DNA from: Syngnathus acus
Taxonomy: Eukaryota > Chordata > Actinopteri > Syngnathiformes > Syngnathidae
Length of the DNA: 64,000 nt
Reading direction: 5' to 3'
Assembly (NCBI RefSeq): GCF_901709675.1
Contig: NC_051087.1
Span: 16,315,067-16,379,066 of the forward strand
Each line of letters opens with the position of its first letter. Within the stretch, counting starts at the first letter, position 1. Shown here piece by piece: positions 21,575 to 32,989 of the stretch. The notes under the pieces were generated by a model. That model ran no database searches. It saw only the letters and a list, made by a program, of their open reading frames with translations, and was not told where the DNA came from. The position numbers and the translations under genes were made by a program.

Positions 21575-21699
21575 CCGCCAATTGCGGTTCATGTCCCCAA
21601 GTTGTCGCCGATTGCGGTTCACGTCCCCGAGTTGCGGCCGGTTGCGGTTCACGTCCCAGAGTTGCCGCCGATTGCGGTTCATGTCACTAGAGTTGCCGC
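21575..21699 (+). repeat. 30-bp minisatellite of the LTR element
   Basis: Units of gttgccgccgattgcggttc plus a variable 10 bp. It continues after the hAT insertions at 24685-24704 and 25002-25070. Thirty bp is ten codons, so frames stay open (VPELPPIAVH-type repeat). Every unit offers the octamer GTTGCCGC used by two hAT insertions. Confidence 0.85.
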
Positions 21700-23381
21700 C
21701 AGGGCCGGTTCTAGGAATGCACATAAGAGGGGGCAGTCAGAAATGTGAAGGGGGCATGTTTTTTTTTTTTTTTTACACATTTTTAACACTGTTAGTGTTT
21801 TCTTCATGGCAGTTAGCTGTGTGTCCAGATCTCAACCTGGAGAAGTGGATTGCACTCTGTCAGGCCTCCACACTAAGACCTGTCCAGCTTGGGTGTCCCA
21901 CCTGAAGATTAAAGCTTCTGCTGGTATTGCTCTTAGGGTCACTGAGGCACACAAACCCCCTGACCACAGTAAGGTGGCAATCTCTCAGGGGGGGGAACAT
22001 ATCAGTGACGTGCGGTGAGGGTTGGGGTTGGTGAGGCACTGACAGAGTCAGATTTACAAACGTACTGTATGACGCTAAGGCACTGACTCACAAGTCAGAT
22101 TTACATGCATACATGGTTGTTATCCCATTCTTGATTAAATGTACTAACATTTTAAACACACCACTGTACATTTAAACACACCACTGCAGTATTCTTACCT
22201 TTACTTGTAAATGAAGTCCATTCTCCTGTCCTTCTGGACGAAGATCTCGATGACAGGGAAAGCAATAAAGTCGATTTTTGGAAGCACAACCACAAAGCCA
22301 GTCTTTTTTAGAGTACCAATCCTTTTGAAACGAACGTGTTGTAGTCCGTCACGGGAGGCCCGTAGTTTGAATTAATCCTCGCAAATCTGGCGTTGGTCTT
22401 CCCTTACTTATGGTTTCTTGCTTTGACTGAAAGTCTAGTTTTGAAAAATGTCTTATTTTCGAGATTATATCCTCCATTGTCAGGGAAAACAAAGCCAAAT
22501 AGCAACGCGTTAGCACCGAATGTTGTTGGTTGTTCTTCTTTTCTTTTTCCTCTTAATTTACTCTCGCATTTACTCGTGTCGTGAACTATTAGCCGGAGGC
22601 TCACTATCGCCCCATCTTCGCGGCAAAGGTACTGGCTGCCTCAAGGCTCGTCTTTTCACCCGCTGACTGCAAGCAAGCACGCGCCATTTGCACGCGCTCA
22701 GTACAGTGTGTGAGTGGTGCACACTCTCACACGCACGCCCTGAGCGGCACAACCTGTCACTGCCGCAGCCTCCATGATTCTCGTCTCCCGTTATTTGAAC
22801 AAGAAATACATCTATTTTGACTATGAAAATGATCCAAATGTATAGGAAACACACCAAAATTGCATTAAAAGCATAGACCACAGGACATATTATATTATGT
22901 TTTATTATATTATTCATTTTTTAACAATTTATGGTGACAGCTGAGGAAACCATGTTGAGCCCTTTACTGCCCCTGGTGGCAAGGTGAGGCACTGCCTCAC
23001 CTGCCTCCTATGAGTGCACGTCACTGGAACATATATGAATGTTATATTAACTATTATTTGAGTTGTCGTTAATCATTAGTTATATCACGGGTCATTACGA
23101 CGAGTTTGGTGGAGTTTTTACTGCTTCTTCCAACTCCTACCGCGCTGACTGTAACTTGACACTCGCTGGCGTCTTGCCTCATTTGCATACTCACAGTGAT
23201 TGGATGTTTACGGAGGGGCGCGGAGTCCTGACAGCAGGCTGTGTGAGGACACACACTGCACCGACATGAGAGAAGAGAGGGGGCTGATTAACGTGTGTTT
23301 CTATCAGCGGATTTTTCACTTCTAAAAGTTCGATTCGAGGGGGCAGGACATCTGTCTTGCCCCTGCGTAGAGCCGGCACTG
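21700..23381 (-). mobile_element. Non-autonomous hAT element A, copy 3 (split by element B)
   Basis: Inverse orientation: begins CAGGGCCGGTTCTAGG, ends GAGCCGGCACTG. Exact 8-bp duplication GTTGCCGC (21692-21699, 23382-23389). Interrupted at 22003-23026 by another hAT element; without it the length matches copies 1 and 2. Confidence 0.92.
22003..23026. mobile_element. hAT element B (CAGTGACGTGCGGTGAGG ends)
   Basis: 1024 bp, ends CAGTGACGTGCGG and GTGCACGTCACTG, 8-bp duplication GAACATAT (21995-22002, 23027-23034). The subterminal ggtgaggcactg recurs inverted at the right end. No transposase domain recognised in the short ORFs inside. Confidence 0.9.
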
Positions 23382-23389
23382 GTTGCCGC

Positions 23390-24684
23390 CAATGTTCCCT
23401 CTAATTTTTCATGTATCTGGGCATACACACAAGCTCCCTGAGCAAACTGAGGACTACTGTGAGCAACATCAGATATGCACGCTTTATTTTTAAATAAGTA
23501 ATTTGGTCCACTTAAAAAAAGACAAAAATCTGAAAAATGGGATGTGTAGATGTTATACAGTATGTGAGAGTCCTGCTTTGGCCATGGGAAGAGTCCTGCT
23601 TTGGCCATGGGAAGAGTCCTGTTCTGGAAGATATGAGACATATACACCTTTCAGACATAACATTTTGCTCACATTAAAACATTCACATTTTGCACAATGA
23701 CTTGTGCTGTAGCTTGTGATACAGTGCAAATTCCTGTAACACTTTGTCTGTAAAATATCTAATTACACAGTTTTTCTTGGCATTTCTACTACCCATAAAT
23801 TATCTAATAGTAACAACATTTAATGATTAATATCCATAAAGACAACATCTTAATAACCGTCACTAGAATATGCACAAATCTGACTTAAATTTTACCTTAT
23901 TTTTCACGTCTGTCCTTCTCACTTCTCCAATGGTTGTACACTTTGTCCAGGTTGATGGCTTCGTCTGCTTCTTGCTTTGACTTTATGCGCATCAGCTGGT
24001 CCAAATGTGTCACTTCAAGACGATTTCTGGATTTTGTTTTGATATGATTCATTAAACTAAATCCTCTTTCACAGTCGGCACTGGAAGCTTGAAATGTAGC
24101 ACAAATATCCACAAGCTGTGAGATCTCCTTTAGCTCCTCACATCTAAGTAGACCTTTCTCACTTGAAAAAGAAAAAATCTCACCCAATTTCACCGCTTTT
24201 TCTTCAATTTGCACATACTCCGACAGTCATTCCATCTTAAAAGAACTGCATTTCTTTTTTACTGTGGCTTGGTGAGTGGATGTATCGCTGCCTGTTCGTT
24301 TCGCCATGATGCGGGGTTGTATTAGCATCAATTAACCTGCTAGCTAACCTGCACGGCGCATATAGGCAGGGCCCAGACGCAAGCACCGTCAATGCCATGA
24401 TTGGCTTCGTACCAGAAGTGAACCGTATCGTATCATTGGCTGGACACCTGTCATTCACTGAGTGAGAAACAAAAAAAACAATAGTATTGGGCGAATTAAT
24501 TAGATTAGGTCTAATATTAATATAATATTATAATTGATATAATATATTATAATAATATATTATAATCTAATATTAATTAATACGTTATGTTGATGTTGTT
24601 TATGCGCTGGATAGATTTTCTTGTGCGCTGAGAATGTGCGGGCAGTGCGCGATTGCGCACGCGCGCAGCTTAGAGGGAACGTTG
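23390..24684 (-). mobile_element. hAT element C (CAAYGTTCCCTCTAA ends), internal-deletion derivative
   Basis: 1295 bp with ends CAATGTTCCCTCTAA and, inverted, CAACGTTCCCTCTAA. Flanked by GTTGCCGC on both sides (23382-23389, 24685-24692); the left copy is shared with the neighbouring element A. It contains a deleted transposase gene on the minus strand and AT-rich sequence near 24480-24590. Confidence 0.9.
23897..24314 (-). pseudogene. hAT transposase, N-terminus fused to C-terminal dimerisation domain
   Basis: The minus-strand start codon near 24306 opens MAKRTGSDTSTHQATVKKK, then a stop after about 26 codons. The frame from about 24214 continues with the hAT C-terminal dimerisation block, recognisable by DCERGFSLMNHIKTKSRNRL and LDQLMRIK. 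The RNase H-like catalytic core and most of the zinc-finger region are absent, so the gene is an internal-deletion product of a roughly 600-residue transposase. It could not catalyse transposition. Confidence 0.8.
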
Positions 24685-24712
24685 GTTGCCGCTGATTGCG
24701 GTTCGTGTTCCA

Positions 24713-25001
24713 CAGAGGCGTAGCCAAGCCGGGGCGAGCCGGGCCGGCGCCCCGGTTAGGACTCCCTGCGCCCCGGTTGAAAAAAATCGAGCTTTTTCGA
24801 TTCTTCATTTTCATGCCGTTTTTTTCTTTCGGTCTTGCGCGAATGTGCTTGCGCTATTCTATGTGCGCGATGTTATCCATTCACCGTTTGCCTCCCGGAC
24901 CCAGATGTTGTTTTAGCGATCAGCGAACGGCGTGGGTGATGTTCGATTTTTTTTCCTGTGGGCGTGCGCCCCTACTGGAAAAATTCCTGGCTACGCCTCT
25001 G
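24713..25001. mobile_element. hAT miniature element (CAGAGGCGTAGCC ends), copy 2
   Basis: 289 bp; 8-bp duplication GTGTTCCA (24705-24712, 25002-25009). Nearly the same sequence as 4664-4948 apart from short indels. Inserted in the 30-bp minisatellite. Confidence 0.93.
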
Positions 25002-25070
25002 GTGTTCCAGAGTTGCCGCCGATTGCGGTTCGTGTTCCAGAGTTGCCGCCGATTGCGGTTCGTGTTCCAG

Positions 25071-25175
25071 AGTTCCCGTCTGTTTCCCTTGATGCTTCGT
25101 TCCACTTCCCTTTTCCCTCAATAAATCCTGGTCCAAGCTGCATTTGGTCGCCCTGCTCCATTCCGATCCGTGACA
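25071..25175 (+). repeat. 3' LTR remnant
   Basis: Matches 20986-21090 only; the first 263 bp are deleted. Retains AATAAA (25120-25125) and GTGACA. Joined directly to the minisatellite. Confidence 0.85.
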
Positions 25176-25326
25176 TATACCATTTTGACAGTTTGCCTGT
25201 ATGCCCCTATGAGCCACAGTGCCTGTTACTTTTTTGCCAATAATTCAGTAAAGCAATCAAAACTGAACCATGTTATGACCGACACCGGGGGTAAAAAGAG
25301 CATAACCATCCGTGCCAACCCTATAC

Positions 25327-26160
25327 CAGGGGTCCCCAACCCCCGGTCCGGGCACCGGTACTGGTCCGTGGGTCACTTGGTACCGGGCCGCCAAGCCGCA
25401 CAGAAAAAAAAAAAAAATTTTTTATCGACGATCAATTAATTCAGGTCAAGATGCTCGTCCCGGTCACGTGACCTGTTTCCTCAGTCGAGCCCGCAATGCT
25501 AGCAAAAATGAGTGAGAATTTATTTTGAAAAATATAAAAAAATTGGCGATTCTCCCCCAATTACATCCGTCGGTTCATGTCAAGACGCTCGTCTCGGTCA
25601 CGTGACATGTCATCTCAGTCGAGCCCACGAAGCAAGCAAATATGAGCAAGAAACAGAGATGTTTGGAAAGCTTCTTCGGAAAGGGAAAAAAGCCCAATGA
25701 GGAGACGGAAGAAGAAGAGGCTACGACTTCTAAGAAAAGGAAAGCTGCATTTAAAAGAACATTTCTGGAGTCCTCCTTAAAATATGGATTTATCGCTACA
25801 GGTGACTCTGACGCGCCAAGCCCACTCTGCATAGTATGTGGCGACAGGTTAGCTAACGAGGCAATGAAGCCTTCAAAAACTGCTTCGGCACATGGAGACC
25901 AAGCATCCTGTATTAAAAGACAAACCTTAACCACTTCGGGTGTCATTGTCTCCGATTACGCCTAGATGGGACCGGGTCGTTTCTGAGAAACAAGCTCAGT
26001 GCTCCCTCCCACTAATTCAGTGAAAGGGTGAGTTTATATATTTATTATAAATGTATTATTTATTTATATAAATGTATTATTTATTTATATAAAGGCCGGT
26101 CCGCGAAAATATTTCTGACACGTAACTGGTCCGTGGCGCAAAAGAGGTTGGGGACCACTG
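25327..26160 (+). mobile_element. hAT element with BED-finger gene remnant, copy 3
   Basis: 834 bp, CAGGGGTCCCCAAC to GTTGGGGACCACTG, with 8-bp duplication CCCTATAC (25319-25326, 26161-26168). The best preserved of the three copies. It keeps the 5' leader, the first part of the transposase gene and the AT-rich 3' end; the catalytic core is deleted. Confidence 0.93.
25642..25965 (+). pseudogene. BED-type zinc finger N-terminal fragment of a hAT transposase
   Basis: 107 residues from ATG. Residues 1-40 are basic and acidic, with a KKRK cluster (possible nuclear signal). About residues 45-75 form the first half of a BED finger (LKYGFIATGD, CIVCGDRL), which binds DNA in hAT transposases and domesticated ZBED proteins. 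An extra A in the run near 25876 shifts the frame after MKPSK, so the histidine half (HMETKHP in the 2685 copy) is lost. The full protein is around 600 residues in related families. No evidence of domestication: the remnant lies inside its own transposon ends. Confidence 0.8.
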
Positions 26161-26168
26161 CCCTATAC

Positions 26169-26672
26169 AGTCCTCAGGCTCCCCACAATAGTGGTAGCAG
26201 TTTGCATTATTTTATTGCAATGTTTTTCCTTATTCAGATTCGTTTCAAGACTACAGTTACAGTTAGACTTCACTTTGATGGTTAATGCAGTTATTGCAAT
26301 TTTGTTGTTTTATCACAGTAGATTGGTTTATTTACATTTCGAAAACCAGAAGCCATTCAGTTACAAATGTGATTCCTGAGCTTTAGTTTACATATTTAAA
26401 TGTTCAGATATTAAGATGTGATAGACAGTTTTTGCATGATTTGAATGATACAAAATAACATGCTTTTTCTCTCGGATATATTGTTAAAATCATTTGTTTC
26501 AAATGTACTGTAATTATCCAATTCACAACTGGGTGAGAGACTGTTGCCAACGGATCAGTGTGTAAGTGTATTATAGAAAGAAATGTGTTAATTACCCGAG
26601 CCATGTGTAGTATTGTTTGATGTGTATGGGTTGTTTCCACTGGATGTAAAAAACAAAAAAACAAAAACGTAT

Positions 26673-26711
<39 letters not shown>

Positions 26712-27798
26712 GGGGGGGATTTATTGAACGATTCGTTTGAACGAATCTTTTGAGTGATTCTAAAGATTCAGTTCACCTAAAAGAACTGGAATGCACATCA
26801 CTACTGGTTGGCCACCCCTGTACTCGACGTTTAAATAAGTTCGAATAAAAGTTGAAAACAAAGAAAAACAGAAATTTGACCAGTATAACATATGATTTGA
26901 ATACAGCAATACCACTTGAATAAGAATTTGTATTAATTGTTTTGAATACAGCAATGTTTTTTTTTAATACATATGTTTTAACAGTTGATTGGATACAACA
27001 GTCATATGTTTTAACAGTTTGATTTCAATACAGTTTAATCAATTTCGAGAAGGTTGGAGTCACAACCCCAAAAACACCCCGGGCATCGTCCCCACCAACA
27101 GGCGGCACTTGCGCTGACCAATCACACAGCTGTCGCTTGACCATTTTCTTATTGAGTTCAGACATCTCAAGATGGAGTGTTGCCATCATTTGGCCTCTCT
27201 GCTCTCAGCCCTCAGGTTGCTTTCCAAGGCTGGAATTCGTTCCTTTCAGCTCATTTTGCAGATGCAACCACATGAAGGACAACGTCGAGTGGAGATAGTC
27301 TGGTCGATCTCACTGACCCAGCTTAGGAGTTCCAAAGCTTATGATACAGTCAGGGAAGTGCCTGTTCCTGCCGCTAGGAGATCTACTCCGGAAGCGCCCG
27401 GAGACTGTACAAGACTGTAACTCCCTCTCGTTTATGTATTTTTCAACAGTGTTGAAGAGTTTTATAATAACATTTGCACACATCAGCAGCACAGGCACCA
27501 GCCTGTATTGTAGACATAATACAAGAGATTTTTGTTCACTGATAGCAAGTGTTCAAATATCAACAGTCCTCTGTGCTCAAGGTTATTTTGTCTCAGTTTC
27601 AAAATGGAAAATAATCCTCTTTGGCGAGCTCAAAGAAGAGAGACGAAACCAAGGGACCCCTAATTAGCACTACAAGGACCAGCTGAAGAAACAGCTCTCC
27701 CTTGCAGGCATTCAGCATCAGTCATGGCAGCATCTAGCTTCATGAAAAACTGCCCCAAAACAGCTATCAATTGGCACCAAAATTTACACGGACATCTC
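26169..27798. other. Low-copy sequence with a foldback-repeat fragment
   Basis: 26525-26810 matches, inverted, the foldback repeat of 1790-2050, including gaacgattcgtttgaacg and a (GT)n tract at 26672-26708. The rest, including a mildly GC-rich stretch 27160-27420, has no recognisable coding. Confidence 0.5.
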
Positions 27799-28200
27799 TG
27801 TCACGTGTCTGCTCCTCCAGCACCCTGGTCAGCTCCATTTCCTCTCCACGCCCCATTCCTCAGTTACGTCTGCTGTCCACAGCCACGCCCTGCACAATCA
27901 GCGCTCATTGTCTACCACCTGTTACTCGTCAACTCGCCTACTTAAGCGCAACTCGTCAGCCACACCATTGTCAGTCCATCCCGTGATGCTCCCTGATCCT
28001 GCTCTCGCCTGTTGATTCCCGTTGCCGTTAATCTTGCTTGCCTGCCCGACTGACTGACTGTTCCTGAACGCCACCCGCCCTGACCTATTGCTTGTTTCTT
28101 CTGTCAATACCGTTCCAGCGCCTGTGATCTCGCCCAGTCGGCGCAGGTTTCCTGCTGCACCTGCACTGCCGGCGCACCGGTCTCAATAACCCACGATCGT
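27799..28200 (+). repeat. Possible LTR fragment
   Basis: Starts TGTCACGTGTCTG, like the LTR at 20723, is C/T-rich and has a TATA-like cctacttaagcg near 27940. It runs into a LINE ORF at 28206 with no visible 3' LTR end. The assignment is inferred from composition and start only. Confidence 0.35.
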
Positions 28201-28205
28201 TCAGA

Positions 28206-29070
28206 ATGTCAGACTCATCTGTGGCAGACGAAGGGTCCGAGCTGATCGGACTGATCCGGGACGCTGACGAGGCTGCGTACAGACAGGAGGTGGAGCGGCT
28301 GGTCCAATGGTGCAGTCAAGACCAACTGGAGCTGAACCCGCTCAAGACCGTGGAGATGACAATGGACTTCAGGAGAGACCCTTCGCCACTTACACCCCTC
28401 AACATCCTCAGTAATGCTATTCCCACCACAGACACCTTCAAGTTCCTCGGATCCACAATCTCCTGGGACCTGAAATGGACCGGACACCGACTCTATCGGG
28501 AAGAAAGCCCAGCAGAGGTTGTACATACTGAGACAGCTAAGGAAGTTTAACCTGCCACAGGAGCTGCTGAAGACCTTCTACACTGCCATCATCCAGTCTA
28601 TCCTCTGCACCTCCATCACTGTCTGGGTTGGATCCGACACAATACAAGACAAGCACAGACTGCAATGGACAATCAGGTCTGCAGAAAAGATAATCGGGAC
28701 CAACCTCCCATCTGTCCAAGACTTGTACCTGTCCAGGACCAGGAAACGTGCAACTAACATCTCTGCAGACGCTTCTCACCCAGGTCACAGTCTGTTCAAA
28801 CTACTCCCCTCCGGACGGCGTTACAGAGCGTTGTACGCCAAAACCAGCAGACACAGACACAGGTTCTTCCGCCAGACTGTCGCTCTGATGAACTCACACC
28901 ACTCATAGAGACCCAGAGACATCACTGTGCAATAACATCCTGATCTCGCCACTTAAATGTTGTAAGTTACCTGAATGTTGTCAGTCACTTAAATGTTGTA
29001 CAGAGGCTGAGATCAACCGGAGTCAAATTCCCCGTTTGGCATGCACAAACTTGGTCAATAAAGCTGATTC
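28206..29070 (+). pseudogene. CR1/Rex1-like LINE: end of reverse transcriptase and 3' tail
   Basis: 5'-truncated retrotransposon. The frame from 28206 reads the RT thumb region (WCSQDQLELNPLKT, then FKFLGSTIS). A shift near 28490-28520 moves the frame to 28519-28908, which continues LRQLRKFNLP, FYTAIIQSILCTSITVW and LLPSGRRYR, hallmarks of the C-terminal domain in fish CR1/Rex1-like LINEs. The 3' tail ends caataaagctgattctgatt. The catalytic FADD motif is upstream of the truncation and absent. Confidence 0.88.
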
Positions 29071-29427
29071 TGATTCCCTGCCTTCTGCTGCCATGTGGGC
29101 AACTTTCGTGCCATAATTCCTCAATTTAGAACTTTTATTTTGAATTTATTTATTTAGTTTTTTGGGGGGGGAAATCTGCGACGTACTGAAGCCGCGATAA
29201 ATGAACCTCGATGTAGTGAGGGATTACAGTAATCTGCAAAATAATTTAACAATTATCTCAGCAGGCATGCAGAACCAGAAGTGGCAGGCAAAACCAACTC
29301 CTCCACTATGCTGAACGCTTTCTTGCTTTGTGCCACAGGTCTGGCTACAAGGTAGCTGGCTTTCAGTGCGTGTCACAGGATGCTCGCTCAGCCAGCAACT
29401 TTCCTCAGCCACACCCATTTCATCACT

Positions 29428-29746
29428 GTAATGACTGTCACCTGCTCCCTCTTGTTACCTCATGTATTTAAACCTTGCCCGTGTGTTTCTCCCTGTTGGT
29501 GTCTGATGTTGCTTCCCGTTTGTGTCCGTGCTTGTTGTGCCTGCTAGTCTATTTCCCCCGGGTCTCATGTGGAGACTCACGGTCAGAACTTCTCCTCAGT
29601 CTATTCTTGGTTCGAGTGGAATTCTGCTTCCCGCTCGCTGTCCGTGAGCCTCTTTCTGCCTGTGTCTTTGTTTATCTTTCCCCTTCCCTTCAATAAACCC
29701 TGGTCCAAGCTGCAATTGGTCGCCCTGCTCCACTCATTCCATGACA
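29428..29746 (+). repeat. LTR fragment related to 20723-21090
   Basis: Shares caataaaccctggtccaagc, ggtcgccctgctcca and the final ATGACA with the LTR at 20723. A TATA-like atgtatttaaac lies near 29462. No matching second LTR or clear duplication, so it is probably a solo or truncated LTR. Confidence 0.65.
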
Positions 29747-30415
29747 CAGTGCACATTTGGAGCTGCCAGTCAGTGACACAACTGACCTTTTCAGCATCTG
29801 CAGCCCTTTTTTTTTTCTTTTGAAAAATTCCACCGCTTTTCCCATGAGCGTCGGAGTTTGGTCTGTAGTTTTGAGGGCTTCAATGCTTCATTTGGCAGCG
29901 TTCTGGGCTCTCGGCGCTGTCTCAGTATCTCCGTTCACGAAGCCGTATTTTATTAAGTCAGGAATGTATCGACGCACCAATTTACCCTTTTCCCGCGGTT
30001 TCGGCACGATGTTCATCATTTTTTGGTTTTAAAAACTTCGTCATACTTTTACGTCTCACAGCTTGTGTAGAAAAAGACAGTCTTCTTCTCTGTCTACTCT
30101 ATTGCAGCATTACTGCCACCACGTGGTCACAAACTGCATTGTAACTGCGCTTAACGTATCTTTGGTGTCTTCAGTTGATGGCCTATGTGCCGTCCCGAGG
30201 CCTTTGTGGCCCACAGGTGCAAAACTGAAAGTGTTTTACGGCCCTTAAGGTGACGCTGACGGCCTACTCTGTGTTTCAGCAGGGAAACATAGAAATCATG
30301 CAGGTCACCGGACCTCGGAAACCGGAGTTGCCGAGCACATTTGTAGTTTTTGTGTGGCAGGGTTCCTGCCTCCTTCCTCATAGTTTTTTTGTGCCAGTAA
30401 AAGCGATAGACATCA
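29747..30415. other. Low-copy sequence, nothing recognised
   Basis: No domain recognised in any frame; no repeat family identified. Confidence 0.4.
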
Positions 30416-30731
30416 TCAGGCAGCGACAACGGTCGGAAGGTCGAAAAGGGGTTCAGTGCTCCAGTGGTCCAATTCAATCCCCCAACAAGACACTTCTCGC
30501 CGTTTAAGAAAGCTGTCTGGGTGTTCGGAGGTGCGTGTGTGTGTTCCTATACCTGTTCGTTCTGAGCATAGGTAACAAGTACCGCCGGCCAGACGGCAGG
30601 ACCTTGTCGTGGTAGGCCAGCGGGTGGACAGGGTCGGACAGAATTTCCCTAGCTTTCCGAGTGGCCCTGGCTCTATACAGCCCAGAAAGCTCCATGAAAC
30701 TTGTTCCAGAAATCCGGTCACACATCCTCAC
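30416..30731 (-). pseudogene. CR1/Rex1-like LINE C-terminal scrap
   Basis: The minus strand reads ARATRKAREILSDPVHPL, VLPSGRRYLLP and RTNRYRNTHT, the C-terminal block of fish LINE ORF2. Both ends are cut; no tail. Confidence 0.75.
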
Positions 30732-32787
30732 AACCTAATCTATTTTTATTTATGGCTGTGAGGGACCCAACAGATAAAAGAGAAGGTTAAAATGGACACA
30801 ATAAAACAACAATAAAATACCTTCATAAAAGATATACCTACATCGAAAATTCTCAGCTTACGGCAAAAGTACATGTGTTGGTGGGCCTTTGTGCAAATAG
30901 CATCCGTGTTTGCCTGAGAGGTTGTTATCAATAACATTTGATGTTTTACACCATTATTGTGGATTTGTTGTTGCTCAGTGAATATTGGATGATTTATTGT
31001 TATTTTGTTTTTACTTCATTTGCTCTATGGCACCCCGCTAGTAGTTTTCAGTTTTTTTAATTTATTCATTTCTTTATAGAGTCATGGATCTTGGGCATAT
31101 ACTTTTTGTCAGTGGATAAAGTCAATGATGTTAAAAGAAACACACACAGAAGTGGGCAGAGACAGCCAAGTCAACAACAGATGACACACCAGTACAGCAA
31201 GGATCCCAAACTCAATTTATGTGGGGGCTGCTAGACATAGAGTCTGGATGTGTCTGGCCTGCATCAAGTGTTCCAGAAAAAAAAATGTCAAAACTGTAGA
31301 AAAAGTACAAGCAATCCAATCTTCTCAATCTGCATTAATAACAGTTCAGAACATTAACAGTTCTTCGTAACATGAACAAGATTGGTGATCCCGTCCTCTC
31401 TCTCATCACCTGGTACTTTGCATAATCCTTTGCTTTTCTGGTTGAGTAATGACATATCGTGATTTCCATGTGAACGCCCCACCCCCAAAAAACCCCTTTT
31501 TGGTCTAATTCACAAAGTATGAACCGTAAACGCTGATAGCACCTTCAGTTACACTTCATTTGAACACACAATTTGATTCACCTAAGCATCCTATTGCGCT
31601 AATTATATACCAACCAACACAAGTACAGTGACAAAGTTTGACAGCTAAGTGCAGTTTGCTCCTGATTTTCCCTTAGTTCCAATAAGCCACCGATGCCATA
31701 GTTTAGTATGTGCTGGCTTTGCACCAAGAACACAATCGCAGAACAATGGAGTTACAAAGATGACATTTAGAGACCGATTTCAGTCATGATTGAGGAGGTA
31801 ATTGTCAGAAAATTGTCACCAAAAATAACATGCACATCTCTGCTCATGCTCACATAAATCTCTGAAAATATGGACGGAAATTTGCTAACTTATATATTGC
31901 AGCATTCACACGTTACGTGCAAAAGATGTCTGAGCCAAGCGGTATTTTGTCACTGGGTGTGAGTGGTGGGATATTTAGGACGACACGTCTTGTACATGCA
32001 GGATCATTACCTCACATTAATCAGATGTTGCAGGTTACAGTGCGTCTGCTTGGGCAAAATGGGGTCCCTACGGATGAGGCCCTACAGACAGCGTATCACG
32101 TGGTTTCTGACAAGTCCACTCCACCGGGTTTGCTAACAAAAACAAGATGGATACTCCCATATTGGAACCGTCTTTGTACACCGTGAAGGCAATTCTCATT
32201 TTGGAGTGCGTAGGGAGGGGCATCTTAGCTTGTCATGATGATGGCTTCTCCATACTACTGCTGCCATGATCAGACTTCCACAGAAGAGTGCCAAGTTTTC
32301 ACCAGCTTTTTGTTGACATTGTTTGTTTCACTCAAACTGCATGTGGCTATTAGCGCTTGTGATAATGAATTAGATGTTATCAATGAGGCTCATTTGAATA
32401 GAAGTGGGCAATTTCTCCTCCAAATATATGCACACTACCTCATTTAAATACTCTCAAATAAAAGTGGCGCACTGAGACACATTCTGCTTGGCAGTGCAGT
32501 TAGTGAAGCATTTCACCATCTGTGCGTGCTTTGTGAATTAAGTGAATCTGTTTGCTCCATTTTTACCGGTTAGCACGACATTAAAGGCGTGTTATTCTTT
32601 AGTGAATTAAGCCCTCTGTCTCCACTTTTTTTTTTATATATTAACTGCTCTTATTGTTAACTTTTCTCTTTTACGGCAGGTTTTTAAAAACACATGACTG
32701 GAACTGGGATCTTTTCCTTCGACTTGGTGTCCCTTCAGAGTTTTGTTTCACCAAAGGAGCTGTCATGAGCCTGAGCTATTTTATCAC
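30732..32787. other. Low-copy sequence, nothing recognised
   Basis: AT-rich; an 89-residue ORF at 31917-32186 has no recognisable domain. Probably intergenic or intronic. Confidence 0.45.
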
Positions 32788-32813
32788 GCACACACACACG
32801 CACGCACGCACGC

Positions 32814-32850
<37 letters not shown>

Positions 32851-32931
32851 TATGCACTCAGACACACACATACGCACGCACACACGCACACACACACACA
32901 CACACGCACACGCACACACACACACACACAC
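32788..32931. repeat. (CA)n microsatellite
   Basis: Interrupted CACACA/ACGC tract directly abutting the 3' end of the RTE LINE. Confidence 0.95.
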
Positions 32932-32989
32932 CATCATCATCAGTTCTCTTGCCCAGCGACAGGGGCGCCGCCATGCGTAGAGCCAATCA

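Larger units (their letters stand above)
20723..25175 (+). mobile_element. LTR retrotransposon remnant with four nested hAT elements
   Basis: Begins TGTCACG and ends GTGACA, flanked by a 5-bp target duplication TATAC (20718-20722, 25176-25180), as expected for an LTR retrotransposon. It has a full 5' LTR (20723-21090), a short internal part with no gag or pol domain, and a 3' LTR cut to its last 105 bp. The internal deletion joins a 30-bp minisatellite to the LTR. Removing the nested hAT elements leaves a remnant of roughly 1.2 kb. A related LTR fragment lies at about 29428-29746. Probably Ty3/Gypsy-like; without pol the superfamily is inferred only. Confidence 0.85.

Noticed and set aside
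21107-21724. 205-residue antisense ORF with RNRRQLGDVN repeats
   Set aside because: Antisense reading of the 30-bp minisatellite of the LTR element; the period of ten codons keeps it open.
25642-25965. Domesticated ZBED gene
   Set aside because: The ORF sits within hAT ends with an intact 8-bp duplication and has a frameshift that destroys the finger.
31917-32186. Possible 89-residue host gene
   Set aside because: No recognisable domain, no splice or promoter context, AT-rich surroundings.
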